From Hyperoodon ampullatus (Eukaryota > Chordata > Mammalia > Artiodactyla > Ziphiidae): a stretch of 64,000 bases of DNA. Made by a program: the position numbers and the translations under genes. The notes beneath the pieces are model-generated. The model did not search any database. It saw only the letters and a program-made list of their open reading frames with translations, and had not been told where the DNA came from. Positions 9,058-21,941 of the stretch are shown one piece after another (the stretch's first letter is position 1; each line of letters starts with the position of its first letter). Where the stretch lies: positions 71,571,783 to 71,635,782 of the forward strand of contig OX457063.1 of the NCBI GenBank assembly GCA_949752795.1, in the 5' to 3' direction.

Positions 9058-12000
9058 TTAAATTCCATATATATGTGTTAGCATACGGTATTTGTCTTTC
9101 TCTTTCGGACTTACTTCACTCTGTATGACAGACTCTAGGTCCATCCACCTCACTACAGATAACTCAATTTCGCTTCTTTTTACGGCTGAGTAATATTCCA
9201 TTGTATATATGTGCCACATCTTCTTTACCCATTCATCTGATGATGGACACTTAGGTTGTTTCCATCTCCGGGCTATTGTAAATAAGGCTGCAATGAACAT
9301 TTTGGTACATGACTCTTTTTGAATTATGGTTTTCTCAGGGTATATGCCCAGTAGTGGGATTGCTGGGTCATATGGTAGTTCTATTTGTAGTTTTTTAAGG
9401 AACCTCCATACTGTTCTCCATAGTGGCTGTACCAATTCACATTCCCACCAGCAGTGCAAGAGTGTTCCCTTTTCTCCAGACCCTCTCCAGCATTTATTGT
9501 TTCTAGATTTCTTGATGATGGCCATTCTGACTGCTGTGAGATGATATCTCGTTGTAGTTTTGATTTGCATTTCTCTAATGATTAAAGATGTTGAGCATTC
9601 TTTCATGTGTATGTTGGCAGTCTGTATATCTTGTGTGGAGAAATGTCTATTTAGGTCTTCTGCCCATTTTTGGATTGGATTGTTTGTTTTTTTGATATTG
9701 AGCTGCATGAGCTGTTTATAAATTTTGGAGATTAGTCCTTTGTCAGTTGCTTCATTTGCAAATATTTTCTCCCATTCTGAGGGTTGTCTTTTAGTCTTGT
9801 TTATGGTTTCCTTTGCTGTGCAAAAGCTTTTAAGTTTCATTAGGTCCCATGTGTTTATTTTTGTCTTTATTTCCATTTCTCTAGGAGGTGGGTCAAAAAG
9901 GATCTTGCTGTGATTTAGGTCATAGAGTGTTATGCCTATGTTTTCCTCTAAGAGTTTGATAGTTTCTGGCCTACATTTAGGTCTTTAATCCATTTTGAGC
10001 TTATTTTTGTGTATGGTGTTAGGGAGTGATCTAATCTCATACTTTTACATGTCCCTGTCCAGTTTTCCCAGCACCAATTATTGAAGAGGCTGTCCTTTCT
10101 CCACTGTACATTCCTGCCTCCTTTATCAAAGATAAGGTGACCATATGTGCGTAGCTTTGTCTCTGGGCTTTCTATGCTGTTCAATTGAGCTATCTTTCTG
10201 TTTTTGTGCCAGTACCACACTGTCTTGATTACTGTAGCTTTGTAGTATAGTCTGAAGTCAGGGAGCCTGGTTCCTCCTGCTCCATTTTTCGTTCTCAAGA
10301 TTGCTTGGCTATTCAGGGTCTTTTGTGTTTCCATACAAATTGTGAAATTTTTTGTTCTAGTTCTGTGGAAAATGCCAGTGGTAGTTTGATATGGATTGCA
10401 TTGTATCTGTAGATTGCTTTGGATAGTATAGTCATTTTCACAGTGTTGATTCTTCCAATCCAAGAACATGGTATATCTCTCCATCTATTTGTATCATCTT
10501 TAATTTCTTTCATCAGTGTCTTATACTTTTCTGCATACATGTCTTTTGTCTCCTTAGGTAGGTTTATTCCTAGATATTTTATTCTTTTTGTTGCAGTGGT
10601 AAATGGTAGTGTTTTCCTGATTTCACTTTCAGATTTTTCATCATTAGTATATAGGAATGCCAGAGATTTCTGTGCATTAATTTTGTGTCCTGCTACTTTA
10701 CCAAATTCATTGATGAGCTCTAGTAGTTTTCTGGTAGCATCCTTAGGATTCTCTATGTATAGTACCATGTCATCTGCAAACAGTGACAGCTTTACTTCTT
10801 CTTTTCCAATTTGGATGCCGTTTATTTCCTTTTCTTCTCTGATTGCTGTGGCTAAAACTTCCAAAACTATGTTGAATAAGAGTGGTGAGAGTGGGCAAAC
10901 TTGTCTTGTTCCTGATCTTAGTGGAAATGGTTTCAGTTTTTCACCATCGAGGATGATGTTGGCTGTGGGTTTTTTCATATATGGCCTTTATTATGTTGAG
11001 GAAAGTTCCCTCTATGCCTACTTTCTGCAGGGTTTTTATCATAAATGGGCGTTGAATTTTGTCAAAAGCTTTCTCTGCATCTATTGAGATGATCATATGG
11101 TTTTTCTCCTTCAGTTTGTTAATATGGTGTATCACGTTGATTGATTTGCATATATTGAAAAATCCTTGCATTCCTGGAATAAACCCCACTTGATCATGGT
11201 GTATGATCCTTTTAATGTGCTGTTGGATTCGTTTGCTAGTATTTTGTTGAGGATTTTTGCATCTATGTTCATCAGTGATATTGGCCTGTAATTTTCTTTC
11301 TTTGTGACATCCTTGTCTGGTTTTGGTATCAAGGTGATGGTGGCCTCGTAGAATGAGTTTGGGAGTGGTCCTCCCCCTGCTATATTTTGGAAGAGTTTGA
11401 GAAGGATAGGTGTTAGCTCTTCTCTAAATGTTTGATAGAATTCGCCTGTGAAGCCATCTGGTCCTGGGCTTTTGTTTGTTGGAAGATTTTTTTTTATCAC
11501 AGTTTCAATTTCAGTGCTTGTGATTCGTCTGTTCATATTTTCTGTTTCTTCCTGATTCAGTCTTGGTGGGTTGTGCATTTCTAAGAATTTGTCCATTTCT
11601 TCCAGGGTGTCCATTTTATTGACATAGAGTTCCTTGTAGTAATCTCTCATGATCCTTTGTATTTCTGCAGTGTCAGTTGCTACTTCTCCTATTTCATTTC
11701 TAATTCTATTGATTTGAGTCTTCTCCTTTTTTTTCTTGATGAGTCTGGCTAATGGTTTATCAATTTTCTTTATTTTCTCAAAGAACCAGCTTTTAGTTTT
11801 ATTGGTCTTTGCTATCATATCCTTCATTTCTTTTTCATTTATTTCTCATCTGATTTTTATGATTCCTTTCCTTCTGCTAACTTTGGGGGTGTTTTTGTTC
11901 TTCTTTCTCTAATTGCTTTAGGTGCAAGGTTAGGTTGTGTATATGAGATGTTCCCTGTTTCTTAAGGTGGGATTGTATTGCTATAAACTTCCCTCTTAGA

Positions 12001-12622
12001 ACTGCTTTTGCTGCATCCCATAGGTTTTGGGTCATCTTGTCTCCATTGTCATTTGTTTCTAGGTATTTTTTGATGTTGTCTTTGATTCCTTCAGTGATCA
12101 CTTCGTTATTAAGTAGTGTATTGTTTAGCCTCCATGTGTTTGTATTTTTTACAGCTCTTTTCCTGTAATTGATATCTAGTCTCATAGCGTTGTGGTTGGA
12201 AAAGATATTTGATACAATTTCAATTTTCTTAAATTTACCAAGGCTTGATTTGTGACCCAATATATGATCTGTCCTTGATAATGTTCCATGAGCACTTGAG
12301 AAAAACGTGTATTCTGTTGTTTTTGGATGGAATGTCCTATAAATATCAATTAAGTCCACTTTGTTTAATGTATCATTTAAAACTTGTGTTTCCTTATTTA
12401 TTTTCATTTTGGATGATCTGTCCATTGGTGAAAGTGGGGTGTTAAAGTCCCCTACTATGAATGTGTTACTGTCGATTTCCCCTTTTATGGCTGTTAGTAT
12501 TTGCCTTATGTATTGAGGTGCTCCTATGTTGGGTGCATAAATATTTAGAATTGTTATATCTTCTTCTTGGATTGATCCCTTGATCATTATGTAGTGTCCT
12601 TCTTTGTCTCTTCTAGTAGTCT

Positions 12623-12653
<31 letters not shown>

Positions 12654-13115
12654 TTTTTGCGGTACGCGGGCCTCTCACTGCTGTGGCCTCTCCCGTTTTG
12701 GAGCACAGGCTCTGGACGCGCAGGCTCAGCGGCCATGGCTCACGGGCCCAGCCGCTCCACGGCATGTGGGATCTTCCCGGACCGGGGCACGAACCCGTGT
12801 CCCCTGCATCGGCAGGCAGATTCTCAACCACTGCGCCACCAGGGAAGCCCTAGTAGTCTTTATTTTAAAGACTATTTTGTCTGATATGAGAATTGCTACT
12901 CCAGCTTTCTTTTGGTTCCTATTTGCATGGAATATCTTTTTCCATCCCTTTACTTTTAGTCCATATGTGTCTCTAGGTCTGAAGTGGCTCTCTTGTAGAC
13001 AGCATATATATGGGTCTTGTTTTTGTATCCATTCAGCCAATCTGTGTCTTTTGGTGGGAGCATTTAGTCCATTTACATTTAAGGTAATTATCGATATGTA
13101 TGTTCCTATTCCCAT
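9058..13115 (-). pseudogene. L1-A ORF2 remnant (endonuclease-reverse transcriptase)
   Basis: ORF2p nicks DNA and copies RNA at the nick. The frame starts with MGIGTYISIITLNVNGLNAP at 13115 (endonuclease). Endonuclease residues are visible in 'QESHF', 'VGDFNTPLSP' and 'SRTDHILG'. The reverse transcriptase shows 'YRPISLMN' and the catalytic FADD at about 10769-10780. The C-terminal Cys-rich part 'CWRG...[10 protein letters not shown]' and '[10 protein letters not shown]' follow, ending near 9058. The reading frame is broken into at least seven pieces (12726-13115, 11877-12587, 11132-11827, 10941-11189, 10313-10978, 9948-10484, 9058-9876). A SINE at 12629-12849 interrupts the endonuclease part. 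Confidence 0.95.
12629..12849 (-). mobile_element. CHR-type SINE (short form) nested in L1-A ORF2
   Basis: The reverse complement begins gggcttccctggtggcgcag and ends at a (TTTA)n-rich tail (12624-12656 on this strand). The target duplication ctagtagtctttattt is perfect over 16 bp (12613-12628 and 12850-12865). It inserted into the endonuclease part of ORF2, so it is younger than L1-A. Confidence 0.96.
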
Positions 13116-13169
13116 TTTCTTAATTGTTTTTGGCTTATTATTGTAGGTCTTTTCCTTCTGTTGTGTTTC

Positions 13170-14063
13170 TTGCCTAGAGAAGTTCCTTTAACATTTGTTG
13201 TAAAGCTGGTTTGGTGGTGCTGAACTCTCTCAGCTTTTGCTTGTCTGTCAACGTTTTAATTTCTCCATCAAATCTGAATGAGATCCTTGCTGGGTAGAGT
13301 AATCTTGGTTGCAGGTTTTGCTCCTTCATCACTTTAATATGTCCTACCGGTCCCTTCTGGCTTGCAGAGTTTCTGCCTAAATATCAGCTGTTAACCTTAT
13401 GGGGATTCCCTTGTGTCTTATTTGTTGTTTTTCCCTTGCTGCTTTTAATATATTTTCTTTGTATTTAATTTTTTATAGTTTGATTAATATGTGTCTTGGC
13501 ATATTTCTCCTTGGATTTATCCTGTATGGGACTCTCTGTGCCTCCTGGACTTGATTAACTATTTCCTTTCCCATATTAGGGAAGTTTTCAACTATAATTT
13601 CTTCAAATATTTTTTAATTCCCCTTCTTTTTCTCTTCTTCTGGAACACCTATAATTCGAATGTTGGTGTGTTTAATGTTGTCCCAGAGTTCTCTGAGACT
13701 CTCCTCAGTTCTTTTCATTCTTTTTTCTTTCTTCTGCACTGCAGTAGTTATTTCCACTATTTTATCTTCCATGTCACTTATCCGTTCTTCTGCCTCAGTT
13801 ATTCTGCTATTGATCCCATCTAGAGTATTTTTCATTTCATTTATTCTGTTGTTCATCATTGCTTGTTTCATCTTTAGTTCTTCTAGGTCCTTGTTAACTG
13901 TTTCTTGCATTTTGTCTATTCTATTTCCAAGATTTTGGATCATCTTTACTATCATTATTCTGAATTCTTTTTCAGGTAGACTGTCTATTTCCTCTTCATT
14001 TGTTAGGTCTGGTGGGTTTTTATCTTGCTCCTTCACCTGCTGTGTGTTTTTCTGTCTTCTCAT
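13170..14063 (-). pseudogene. L1-A ORF1 remnant (RNA-binding chaperone)
   Basis: ORF1p is the trimeric RNA-binding protein of L1 particles. A 149-codon open stretch starts MRRQKNTQQVKEQDKNPPDL at 14063. It has long heptad-like Leu/Ile/Met repeats (residues about 30-120, the coiled coil) and then NIRIIGVPEEE, the start of the RRM domain. A stop follows near 13614. The remaining RRM and C-terminal domain are recognisable down to about 13170 but lie in broken frames. Confidence 0.9.
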
Positions 14064-15475
14064 TTTGCTTATCTTACTGTGTTTGGGGTCTCCTTTTCGC
14101 AGGCTGCAGGTTCACAGTTCCCGTTGTTTTCAGTGTCTGTCCCCAGTGGCTAAGGTTGTTTCAGTGCGTTGTGTAGGCTTCCTGGTGGAGGGGACTGGTG
14201 CCTGTGTTCTGGTGGATGAGGCTGGATCTTGTGTTTGGTGGGCAGTTCCACGTCTTGTGGTGTGTTTTGGGGTTTCTGTGGACTTATTATGATTTTAGGC
14301 AGCCTCTCTGCTAATGGGTGGCATTGTGTTCCTGTCTTGCTAGTTGTTTGGCATAGGGTGTCCAGCACTGTAGCTTGCTGGTCGTTGGGTGAAGCTGGGT
14401 GCTGGTGTTGCGAAGGAGATCTCTGGAAGATTTTCGTTGTTTGATATTATGTGGAGCTGGGAGGTCTCTTGTGGACCAGTGTCCTGAAGTTGGCTCTTCC
14501 ACCTCAGAGGCACAGCACTCACTCCTGGCTGTAGCACCAAGAACCTTTCATCCACACGGCTCCTCAATTTGGGATGATTCGTTGTCTATTCATGTATTCC
14601 ACAGATGCAGTGCACATCAAGTTGATTGCGGAGCTTTAATCCGCTGCTTCTGAGGCTTCTGGGAGAGATTTCCCTTTCTCTTCTTTGTTCTCACAGCTCC
14701 CGGGTCTCAGCTTATATTTGGCTCCACCTCCGCCTGTAGGCTTGCTCAGACAGGACAGGGTTAAAGGAGCAGCCGCTTCGGGGACTCTGGCTCACTTATG
14801 CCAGGGAGGAGGGAGGGGCATGGAGGCAGGGTGAGCCTGTGGCGGCAGAGGCTGGCGTGACGTTGCATCAGCCTGAGGCATGCCCTGTGCTCTCACGGGG
14901 AAGCCGTTCCTGGATCCCGGACCCCAGCAGTGGTGGGCTGCACAGCCTCCCCAGAAGTGGGGCATGGACAGCGACCTGTGCTCACACACAGGCCTCTTGG
15001 CGGTGGCAGTAGCAGCCCCAGCGTCCCACACCCGTCTCTGGGATCCGCGCTTTCAGCCGCGGCTCGTGCCCGTCTCTGGAGCTCCCTTAAGCAGTGCTCT
15101 TAATCCCCTCTCCTCGCGCACCAGGAAACAAAGAGGGAAGAAAAAGTCTCTTGCCTCTTCAGTAGGTCCAAACATTTTCCCGGACTCCCTCGCGGCTAGC
15201 TCTGGCGCATTAGGCCCTTCAGGCTGTGTTCACCCCGCCAGCCCCTGTCCTCTGCTTGTGCTCCGACCGAAGCCCGAGCCTCAGCTCCCAGCCCCGCTTG
15301 CCCCGGCGGGCGAGCAGACAAGCCTCGCGGGCTGGTGAGTGCCAGTTGGCACTGATCCTCTGTGCGGGAATCTCTCCACTTTGCCCTACTCAGGTATGTG
15401 GGGAGTTTCTTGCCTTTTGGGAGTTCTGAGGTCTTCTGCCAGCGTTCAGTAGGTGTTCTGTAGGAGTTGTTCCAC
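14064..15475 (-). promoter_or_regulatory. L1-A 5' UTR
   Basis: GC-rich, CpG-containing sequence (densest near 14750-15350) between the ORF1 start and the right target duplication. In this position it would have held the internal Pol II promoter of the element. A 109-codon sense frame at 15196-15525 crosses the outer edge into flanking DNA, so it is not an element-encoded ORF. Confidence 0.85.
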
Positions 15476-15491
15476 TCCATTTTAATCTTTT

Positions 15492-15960
15492 GCCATGTGC
15501 TTTCAATCTGGAAACTCATGGCCATCAGGAAAATTTTCTTAAGTTTTTTTTTTTTTTTCCTTTATTTACTCCCTTCCATCTTCCTCTGTCCTTCTTTCTG
15601 GAATTTTCATTATTTGGATGTCAGAACTCTTGGAATGATTTTCTAATATTCTCATATTTCCTCTTTTATTTATCCCTTTGTATCTTTTCTCTATTTTCTT
15701 GGAGATTTTCTTAATTTTATTGCCTATGACTTTCATTTATATCCATCTATTTGATTTCATTTATCTTCCAAGATGTTCATTTCTTATAGAGTAGTCTTAA
15801 TTTTCAAGAACTTTTTGTTGTTGTTGTTCTCTAATGGTTTCCTTTTTTAAAGGGTTTTTTCTTGTGTCATAAGTGAAGGATTTTAGCTCTCTCAAAGTTT
15901 TGATAGTGTGTTTTAAATGTTTCTTCTACCTTTATTATGTTTCTAATATCTTTTAATACA
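15492..15960 (-). repeat. Ancient L1/HAL1-type repeat, right part split by L1-A
   Basis: Continuation of the old repeat from 8390-8597: 'gctttcaatctggaaactca', then 'ctttctggaattttcattat', 'tctattttcttggagatttt', in T-rich decayed sequence. Family placement is uncertain. Confidence 0.55.
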
Positions 15961-16398
15961 TATGATTTTGAATTTATTTTCTATGGAAGCAACTAAAAAG
16001 ATTATTGAGGCTCTGTGCAATTGTATGCAGTATGTCCAAGCATACATAGTCTTCACTTTTCAGTGACATGGTTGGACTATTTATGGAAGTTATTGATAGT
16101 ATCTTTAGGCTACTTCTTTAAGGTCAATGACATTGCCCAGATAAGACTCTTTTAATCACCTTTCTACAGAGGAGGTACCTGGCTGCCATTGTTCTGAGGA
16201 CCAGTTGAGTTGATTAAAACAAAGGAAAGTCTGCTTTTTAAACAGACTTTCAAGAGTGCTTCTTGCTACTGTCTCCTTTCCTGACCTTTTTGCCCCGCTA
16301 TGTCTTTAAAATTCCTCTACTATTGTTTCAATAGTTTCAGGAAGTAGCAGTAGTAAATGCTTATATTTAATCTACCATTTTGAGAAGACAGGCCAGCT

Positions 16399-16905
16399 TA
16401 AGTGTATTAGTTTTCTATCACTGTTATAATCAATTACCATAAATTTGCAGCATACATAACATGAATGTATAATCTCACAGCCTGTAGATAGAAGATTGAC
16501 ATGGGTCTCACTGGGCTAAAAATCAATACATTACCAGGGCTGCAATTCTATCTGGAGGCTCTAGAAGAGAATTCATTTCCTTGATATTTTCAGTTTCTAA
16601 AGGTCATCCATATTCTTTGGCTCATTGCCCTCTCCTTGCATCATCAAAGCCGAGAAAGTTGCATCTCTTTGTTCCTTTCTTTCATAGTCATATCTTCTTC
16701 TGACTCTTCTACCTTCTGCCTCCACTTTTAAGGACCATTGTGATTACATTGGGCTCACATAAATAATCTAAAATAATCATCCCATATCTGTCCTTAACGT
16801 AATCACATATGCCAGTCCCTTTTGCCAAGCAATGTAACATATTCACAGGTTCCAGAGATTATGATGTGGATTTCATTGGGGACTGTTATTCTATCTCACT
16901 AATCT
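16399..16905 (-). mobile_element. MLT1-type (ERVL-MaLR) LTR
   Basis: About 500 bp that begins 'tgtattagttttctatcact'. It carries 'gggtctcactgggctaaaa', 'ctggaggctctagaagag', 'gattacattgggctcaca' and 'atattcacaggttccagag' in the order of a widespread old mammalian LTR in reverse. It is diverged and appears solo, with no internal retroviral sequence beside it. A partial relative lies at 45920-46320. The subfamily is not certain. Confidence 0.7.
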
Positions 16906-17812
16906 TTCTTACTTATCCCCTTTTATATAAAAAGAATGTAGTTTCAACAAAATATTTTTCCCCATATCTAAGTATATTTAAAAATAGGGGCAGTGTTTAT
17001 TTTCATTAATGACGTCCTTCCTTGTGAAGAAACATATTTAACAAGACATTATTTAATTATTCTCTTAGGAATTTATTTTTGTCCTAGTTGTGAGCAAATG
17101 ACTGACCAGGCTTTATTTTCCAGTTCTTCACAGAAGTGGAAAAAACAAACAAAATAAAACAAAACAAAGCAATGTTTCATTAAATAGATTGAAAATAACG
17201 TCCATAACTTCAATGTCCTGAATCTAAGCTTGTACATCAAGTCTACTTTTCTTGATTAGCGTCCTATGCTTTGGTCTTAAAAAATATCAAAGGTGGATTT
17301 AAATTTCAGTACATAACCTAAAAGCTAGTGTCAGTATTTGTTGGCAGAAAAATATGTGCCACATAGACACTTAAAATGTATGAAAGCTTGTGACCTAGAA
17401 ATTAATTTTAGAAAATAAATTCCATTGTATTTAAACCAAAAGAACAATGAACTGTATGCAGAGACATTGGATGGGCCCATGGGAGTTGGTATTTTGATCA
17501 AGGTTTACATTTCAGTGGCTGACTGAATGACAAGGGGAAATCAGAAAATGTCACTTAGATGAAGTTTTATTTTTGTAAATCAAAGTTGATAACGTGTCTT
17601 CTACCCAGTATTCCATTATTATAATGATATGGACTTACAGTGATAAAGACTTGTAAAGTCTATGAGATATATGGTTTCCTTTTTTATTAAAGCTTCCTAA
17701 ATAAATGATTGGTTTTTATAATCAACTTTTATCTCTTCTCCCTCTTACACTGATGAAGCGACTTCTTGGTTTCATAAGCTATTTGTATTGTAAGGAAAAT
17801 TGTGCACAGAAT
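16906..17812. other. Unique intergenic DNA
   Basis: AT-rich sequence with no recognisable gene or repeat. It ends at the 4-bp duplication of the solo LTR. Confidence 0.5.
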
Positions 17813-18303
17813 TGTTGCAGGAAGGGGGACCCCTTCCAGGGCTCCAGAGTGGGCTCTTGTCTAACACTTGGAAATGAATTGTCCGAGGAGACACATGTGC
17901 TGACAAAGCAAGAAACATTATTGGGATGGAGCACCCAGGCGGAGAGCAGCAGGGTAAGGGAACTCAGGAGAACTGCTTTGCTGTGTGGCTTGCAGTCTCG
18001 GGTTTAATGGTGATGGGATTAGTTTCCGGGTTGTCTCTGGCTAATCATTCTGACTCAGGGTACCTTCTGGTGGCTCATGCAATCACTCAGCCAAGATGGA
18101 TTCTAGCGAGGAGGATTCTGGGATGTTGGTAGGACATGTGGACTAGCGTATCCTTTCTCCTTTTGACCCTTCCTGTATTCTTCTGGTTGGTGGTGGCTTG
18201 TTAGTCCTTGTTAGTTCAATCTCTGTCATAACATAACTCATGCAAATTGTTACTGTCTTTGCCTGGCCAGGGCAGGCAGTTTCAGTCAGTGTTTCCCCTA
18301 ACA
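17813..18303 (-). mobile_element. Solo class I (gammaretrovirus-like) ERV LTR
   Basis: A 491-bp element with terminal TG...CA (tgttgcagg ... cccctaaca), flanked by gaat on both sides (17809-17812 and 18304-18307). A 4-bp duplication fits class I ERVs. On the - strand an AATAAT (rc of 17917-17922) followed by 'gtttcttgctttg' resembles a poly(A) signal and start of U5, so I place it on the - strand. No internal viral genes are present, which implies recombination between two LTRs. It could initiate or end transcripts, but nothing here shows that. Confidence 0.88.
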
Positions 18304-19119
18304 GAATAAGACAATTAATTATATTATAGACTTCTATTTTTGTATAGGTTTGACTTCACTGGCTCTCACTTTCCCTGTATATAGAATTTATAGTATGAAA
18401 CTATATTACATTACATTCTGAGATTTGTATTTCACATTATTCAGAATTTTACTTAAAATATCTAGATTTGGACATGTGAATGAACTCTCTCATCCACCTG
18501 TGTTTTTTTGACTAAGTTGACTCATGTTTAATGTCAGACACTTTCCATTCTTGATGACTTACAGAGTTGATATTTAACAGTAAAGAAAACATTAAGTGGC
18601 AGATATTTGGTAAATTGAGATCTATTCTGTGATAAAATATACAGTTTCTTAAAGAAAGTAAGATTAATGATAAATCTTAGGCTAGTTAGTGGATAAAATA
18701 ATTATTGATGATTAAGTTGCAGGACAAAAAAAAGTTTGCATGGAGAAGTATACATTACAATTAGTCTTGAAGTGGGTAGTTTCCCTCTTGGATGAGAATC
18801 AAATGTTGGTACAGTTGGAATGGAGCACTAACTGCGAATGACCAGTATTTATACCAATAATATATCCTGAATCCATAAGTTATTTTTTAGTCACTGGTTA
18901 TATATTTTATCTTGTTTCTTTTCCCAATACCCTATATTAATATTTTCCAAATTGTCAAGCATGCCTTTTATATAAGGGAGCTCTTCATTGAGGATGATGG
19001 AATCAATTTTACCATATGCAGAATCTGTACCACCTGTTGTCCATTGACATGAACTTTCTGGGCACTCGTCCAGTTTGATATTAACTGCAGGGTTGTCATG
19101 TCCACAGAGACCCATCATC
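18304..19119. other. Unique intergenic DNA
   Basis: No gene, repeat or structured element recognised. Confidence 0.5.
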
Positions 19120-19740
19120 TTAAAAGCTTCAAATCAATAAACACTTGCTTGGTCAATTTTGTGTGCCTACTATGTTGTAGGTGTTATGATATACACTAGA
19201 GTTATAGAAGGTAATAAAAGTTTTTCAAACTTGTTAGAAATGACTGTTAATGAAAATACAGTGTTCTGAATGTTTTGAAGCATAACTGCAAAGGATACTA
19301 TGGGCACACTGAGGAAGAAAGTGATCCAACTCATATCAGGTGTGGGATTGGGGTGGGGTTAAAGAGGGTGGAAGGATATTGAAAAGCATGTTGCAGTAAG
19401 GGTTACTGGGATTGTGTTTTCAGAGATTTGGAGAAATTACATAGATAATGAAAAGGAGAAGTAAAGGAAGGAGTATTATAGATTCATAGAGTTTGGAAAA
19501 CATATGTTGCAAATATAAGTAGCTCAGAAAGACTAGATCATGGGGTATGATGATGGGGTACATTAGGTCATGGGGTACATTAATATAGGAGATAATCAGA
19601 AAGGTAAGTAGGGACCCATTCATAAAGGATATTATAGCCCTCAAAAAATAGTTGGGTTTTATGTGGAAGACAACTTTTAAAGAATTTGAAAGGACAATGG
19701 AATCAGATATGTATTTTTAAAAGTTCATTCTTCCAATATA
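19120..19740 (+). repeat. Ancient interspersed repeat, family unassigned
   Basis: It opens 'caataaacacttgcttgg' and 'gtgcctactatgttgtaggt', then later 'ccattcataaaggatatta' and 'gggttttatgtggaagac'. The order is the same as in the copies near 4.7 and 33 kb. Highly diverged. Confidence 0.45.
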
Positions 19741-21941
19741 CACAAGGGATAAATAAACTCCACAATTTTTATTTCATTGGAACCAATATATTTTTCATTA
19801 TACTTTATTTACAGCTTACATCCCTCAGAATTTATGAGGCTTACAAAATGTTATAGGATAATATAAATAAGACTGAATACACAGAAAGATGAGAAAAAAA
19901 ACAAAAAAAACATATTCTTACTGTAAAGTTAATTTAAATACTATAACTGAATGTAATATTTCACTCCTGGCAAGTAGGGGGAAAAAAAGAAAATCATTTT
20001 ATGTGATTCCCCTTATCTGAAAAGGAAAACGCTAAAAATTCCCCAAAGAACAACCAACAATTTCAGATCTTTTTAACTCTCATTATACTTTCACAGCATT
20101 GTCTCTTTCCTCAACCATTGCAATCAAGCCCTCCAAATTACCTGAACTGGTACCCAAAGGAAAGTGTTATTTGAAAGTGTATTTTCTCTCTTTCGTTCAC
20201 TAGATACATTTAAGAGCATTAACTTGATTTAAAGAAAGATGGTAAAATGCAAACTCTGAAGAAGCAAATATTAAAACAATATAACAGTTTTAATATTGGC
20301 AGCTTGCTAATCAAGAGGTCATTTTTGTATCAGCTATGTGTTTTAGAGGAAGAACTCCTTTCATCTCTAATCCAAGATGGAATTTCAAAAAAAGCAATAT
20401 CTAGTGTTGGCACATAAGTTTGAGTCATCTGGAATAATATAGACTTTCCATTATTTAAAACTTAATAATTAAAGATTCACTGGTTAAATCACTAGAATTT
20501 AAAATTTATGCAACAAAATGTCTTTTTCCGATAATTATTTGCAGAGAAATAAAATCTTGATTGTTATTAGACATCACTCAAAGAAATAAATGTTCGTGCA
20601 TTGACCCTTTCATTCAACCTTGGGATTCAGCATAGTGACTCACCAGTGTAGATCACATTCCTGGAACAGTGTGAGCTTTGATAAGATACAAAACAGAGTT
20701 GCTGCTTTACAATTTTAATTTATAGCTTTTACCACATCTAGGGAAAGAGAAATAAAAACAAAGCCAATCAATGGTATCTATCTTGGGGTCCCCCAAATCA
20801 TATAGATCATTTGAAATTTCAATAAAATTGAATTGAATTGACCACCCTAATCAATATCTGGAATAATGGGCACAGATACAGTGTATTCTCTGAGTATCTT
20901 GGTTGGGTTAGACAAATGCCAACCTCCACTTTTGTTTCACCGTATAACCCTGGTTTAATTTATATCTAGTGAAAAGTGAAATAAGCATGGCAGACATTTT
21001 TTTTTTTGCCATACTAAGATAGCTTTAATTTTAATTAAAGGTTTAACTTTAATTTTCTTTCAGAATAATTCCTCAACTTAGTGTGCTTTATTGGAAGAAA
21101 TTCATTCCTGAGCTATCTGAGTATTCAGTATGTTTACTGGCAGCTGACTTGGCAAAAACCGAAAGGGAAACAATAGTGAGAAGCCTGAAGATAAGAAAGC
21201 AATTCAGCCAAACTCCATCTCAAAGTAGTTTAAAAAATCTGAATCTCTGATTACTATTCCAAGTACTTGCTTTAATTAGTGTTAGAATTCATACCTATTC
21301 AGTGCATTAAAAATAACTAGATCGTAGTTTCAAAATAATAAATGACCTGATATATTTTGGTGTACATATATTTATACACATTCCCAGAAAGTTTGAAATG
21401 TAGAAATAATACTCTTTGTTTCAGAGGGAGGAAAGAGACTACAATACTTATTTTAGCTATTTGCATTCACATATATAAATGATTTCAAAATAAATACGCA
21501 AGTTGTAGGAGAATTATAAAATACTCATAATTTTTTAAGACAAGAGGAGGACTATTTTTGTATTTATCTGTGAATGAGACACTCAGGTCATAGAATAATT
21601 TTAGTTGAGTCTAGAAGAGGAAACTAGTTCTAATGCAGAAAATTCAGTGACTCTAGTCTGCCGCAGGCCTCCAAGTAAACAAACTGAATGGTTTGAATAG
21701 ATTGCCCCACACTGTGACTTGATTGTCATTAATTCTTTTCAGGAAACAGGTGACCCCTTATTTGCCAAAGTGTAGAACCATTTTTTTTTCCATATTCATC
21801 TTCCAGATAGAAGTTACTCCTATGCCAGTGAGGACATATTGGTATTGAATTACATCACATTCTCTTCCAGAACTATGGTACTGGGTGTGCAATTACTGTT
21901 CCAACCATACTCAGAAAGTTTTAGATACATGCCCACTGAAC
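19741..21941. other. Unique intergenic DNA, 2.2 kb
   Basis: No gene, transposon or tandem repeat recognised. It is one of the longer repeat-free stretches, so it would be a sensible place to look for conserved non-coding elements by alignment. No frame is protein-like. Confidence 0.5.

Larger units (their letters stand above)
8596..15475 (-). mobile_element. L1-A: near full-length LINE-1, inactivated
   Basis: This LINE-1 of about 6.9 kb is on the - strand: 5' UTR at 14064-15475, ORF1 near 13170-14063, ORF2 near 9058-13115, 3' UTR at 8688-9057. The target duplication is tccattttaatct(c)ttt at 8582-8599 and tccattttaatctttt at 15476-15491. Read on the element's strand, the insertion site begins GC/AAAAG, close to the L1 endonuclease preference. 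There are two A-tails: one right after the L1 3' end (T-run 8677-8687) and one at the outer edge (T-run 8596-8604), with 72 bp of non-L1 DNA between. Frameshifts, stops and a SINE in ORF2 make it inactive. The 5' end is either complete or lacks a little, since I cannot place the true start. Confidence 0.93.

Noticed and set aside
15196..15525. 109-codon sense frame in the L1-A 5' UTR as an ORF0-like gene
   Set aside because: Its first codons (15476-15525) lie in the target duplication and flanking old repeat, outside the element, so it cannot be an L1-encoded frame.
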